A DNA stretch of 64,000 bases from assembly GCF_024213195.1 (NCBI RefSeq), contig NZ_JANAVF010000005.1, forward strand, positions 1-64,000, given 5' to 3'. This document shows positions 62,797 through 64,000 of this stretch, in pieces. Every line of letters starts with the position of its first letter. Position 1 is the stretch's first letter. Made by a program: the position numbers and the translations under genes. The notes under the pieces are model-generated. The model did not search any database, was not told the DNA's origin, and saw only the letters and a list, made by a program, of their open reading frames with translations. Origin of the DNA: Streptomyces sp. TBY4 (lineage in GTDB: Bacteria > Actinomycetota > Actinomycetes > Streptomycetales > Streptomycetaceae).

Positions 62797-63228
62797 GTGG
62801 CGACTGCGCCTGGCGAGATGAACACCGCGCCAGTACGAGGACGATCCACCCGGCAGCGGGCCGCCGTGGCGGCGGCGCTGGACGAGGTGGACGAGTTCCG
62901 CAGTGCCCAGGAACTCCACGACATGCTCAAGCACCGCGGGGACTCCGTGGGCCTGACCACCGTCTACCGCACGCTGCAGTCCCTCGCGGACGCCGGCGAG
63001 GTCGACGTACTGCGCACCAGCGACGGCGAGTCCGTCTACCGGCGCTGCTCCACCGGGGACCACCACCACCACCTGGTCTGCCGCAAGTGCGGCAAGGCCG
63101 TGGAGGTGGAGGGCCCGGCCGTGGAGAAGTGGGCGGAGGCCATCGCGGCGGAACACGGCTTCGTGAACGTCGCCCACACGGTGGAGATCTTCGGCACCTG
63201 CGCGGACTGCGCGGCGGCCGCCTCCTAG
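62797..63228 (+). CDS. zur: Zinc uptake regulator Zur (Fur family)
   Basis: The 143-residue Fur-family protein has the winged helix (STRQRAAVAAALDEVDEFRS, GLTTVYRTLQSLADAGEV), the regulatory metal motif DHHHHLVCRKCGKAVEVEG and the structural zinc Cys pair TCADC near the end. It represses zinc uptake when zinc is plentiful, presumably through the boxes at 59998 and 60020. GTG 62797 follows GAGGAGG by 5 bases. A possible -10 region (CACAATGG) lies 30 bases upstream, so it may also have its own promoter. Confidence 0.9.
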   Translation: MATAPGEMNTAPVRGRSTRQRAAVAAALDEVDEFRSAQELHDMLKHRGDSVGLTTVYRTLQSLADAGEVDVLRTSDGESVYRRCSTGDHHHHLVCRKCGKAVEVEGPAVEKWAEAIAAEHGFVNVAHTVEIFGTCADCAAAAS

Positions 63229-63791
63229 AGCCGCTTCAGGTTCCGGTCGAGGATCGCCCGCAGCACGTCCTGCTGCCCGGGGCCCGCGAGGCCCCTCTTG
63301 GGGAGCAGCGCCCCGCCGATGATCTGCTTGTCGCCGGTGAAGACCATGAAGGTCGCGGGGGTCTCCGCGTAGCCCGCCAGCGCGCTCCAGCGCAGGTGGG
63401 TGGAGCCCTGAGCCGACTCGACGGTGACGCCCTCGCCGTCGACGAACGCCCGGCACTCCCCCGCCGCCGCCAGCAGTCCGCGGGTCGACCAGGCCATGAG
63501 CCGGTGGCCGAACAGCGCGAAGGCCCAGCCGAGGAGGCCCACCGCGGTCAGCCCCACGGCGGACCCGCCCGACTCGCCGTTCTGCGCGATGAGGACTACG
63601 GCGTACCCGGGCCCCACCAGGCCGACGAGGAAGAACGGCAGGCGCTGGCGGCGGCCCACCTTCGACCGGCCGCGTGCCCGCAGGCCCTCTGCCATGTCGG
63701 CGATGGTCGGCGTGTAGCGGAGCTCGACCGCCCGTCCCGCCGATGCCGACTCGTGTATCCGGTACAGCTGATCCCCGCTCGTGTCGTCCAT
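63225..63791 (-). CDS. YcxB-like membrane protein
   Basis: The 188-residue protein has two adjacent membrane helices (about 50-85), an N-terminal region with RYTPTIADMAEGLRARGR and a C-terminal YcxB-like beta domain (ECRAFVDGEGVTVESAQG, TFMVFTGDKQIIGGALLPKR). Such proteins are widespread and poorly understood. ATG at 63791. It converges on zur with a CTAG overlap and lies 22 bp from uppS on the same strand. Confidence 0.75.
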   Translation of the reverse strand: MDDTSGDQLYRIHESASAGRAVELRYTPTIADMAEGLRARGRSKVGRRQRLPFFLVGLVGPGYAVVLIAQNGESGGSAVGLTAVGLLGWAFALFGHRLMAWSTRGLLAAAGECRAFVDGEGVTVESAQGSTHLRWSALAGYAETPATFMVFTGDKQIIGGALLPKRGLAGPGQQDVLRAILDRNLKRL

Positions 63792-63813
63792 GAGCGGGGA
63801 TCCTAGTGCCAGC

Positions 63814-64000
63814 TCAGGCGGAGCTCTCGGGCTGGTTCGGGACGGCGCCGCCGAAGCGGCGGTCGCGCTGGGCGTACTCGTAGCAGGCCGCCCACAGGTC
63901 GCGGCGGTCGAAGTCGGGCCACAAGGTGTCCTGGAAGACCATCTCGGCGTACGCGCTCTGCCAGATCAGGTAGTTGGACGTGCGCTGCTCGCCGCTCGGG
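63814..64000 (-). CDS. uppS: Isoprenyl transferase (uppS), C-terminal part
   Basis: About 61 codons of the C-terminus are present. They include [17 protein letters not shown] and [20 protein letters not shown], the conserved end of cis-prenyltransferases (the LIRTSGE-R-SNFLLWQ box starts just outside the window). The enzyme makes undecaprenyl diphosphate for wall synthesis. The rest lies beyond the right edge. Confidence 0.9.
   Translation of the reverse strand, partial: PSGEQRTSNYLIWQSAYAEMVFQDTLWPDFDRRDLWAACYEYAQRDRRFGGAVPNQPESSA

Overview
The window looks like a stretch of a Streptomyces chromosome core. The DNA is very GC-rich throughout and many starts are GTG or TTG. It carries an HrdA-type sigma factor, an Mbl-type actin homologue, a class F sortase, PPDK and a Zur/Znu zinc locus. 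As I remember it, the gene order resembles S. coelicolor from about mbl to uppS; a synteny search would settle this. I see no prophage, CRISPR array or rRNA operon.

Layout. 1-10.7 kb: a long palindromic element, a secreted lipase, mbl, a GAF histidine kinase with a damaged ATPase domain, a fused acetyl-CoA carboxyltransferase, a secreted phytase-like esterase, an AraC regulator divergent from a cupin, an MFS exporter and a YbdK-type carboxylate-amine ligase. 10.7-11.2 kb: three minus-strand tRNAs (one CAU, two Asn) with terminators. 11.3-18.2 kb: a small YtxH-like protein, a xylulokinase-like kinase, a heterodimeric ABC exporter and hrdA. 18.3-19.9 kb: an uncharacterised coupled pair ending in an AbiEii-like nucleotidyltransferase. 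19.9-31 kb: assimilatory nitrate reductase, SDR, SanA-like protein, membrane protein, CbiX chelatase, dgt, ferredoxin reductase and dnaG. 31-40.7 kb: a TetR gene joined to a gene fragment, a gamma-glutamylcyclotransferase, a lipoprotein-histidine kinase pair, a secreted protein with a sortase, an XRE-cupin regulator, a methyltransferase-membrane protein pair, TauE and a ferric-reductase-like protein. 40.8-45 kb: the nitrite reductase operon. 45-58.4 kb: a VOC protein, a group III globin, a PhoX-like protein, an ArsR-type regulator, ppdK, dus, MFS/MarR/DoxX genes, an aldo-keto reductase with its TetR gene, and a broken VC0807-family gene. 58.5-64 kb: glyS, znuA-znuC-znuB-zur, a YcxB-like protein and the end of uppS.

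How the genes work together. Nitrate reductase (19.9-22 kb), the electron-transfer flavoprotein, NirB and NirD (40.8-45 kb), a sirohydrochlorin chelatase that could supply sirohaem, and a neighbouring globin form a plausible nitrate/nitrite assimilation set. Both nitrogen loci carry GlnR-like boxes with exact 22-base periodicity. The zinc locus carries two Zur-like boxes at the znuA start and has zur as its last gene.

Structural oddities. A dispersed palindromic repeat occurs five times, once in frame inside the nitrite-cluster flavoprotein gene. A 180-bp palindrome with CTAG ends appears to supply stop codons to the genes on both sides. Five convergent gene pairs overlap by exactly CTAG. Two deletion or rearrangement scars are visible, at about 31.38 kb and 58.14 kb.
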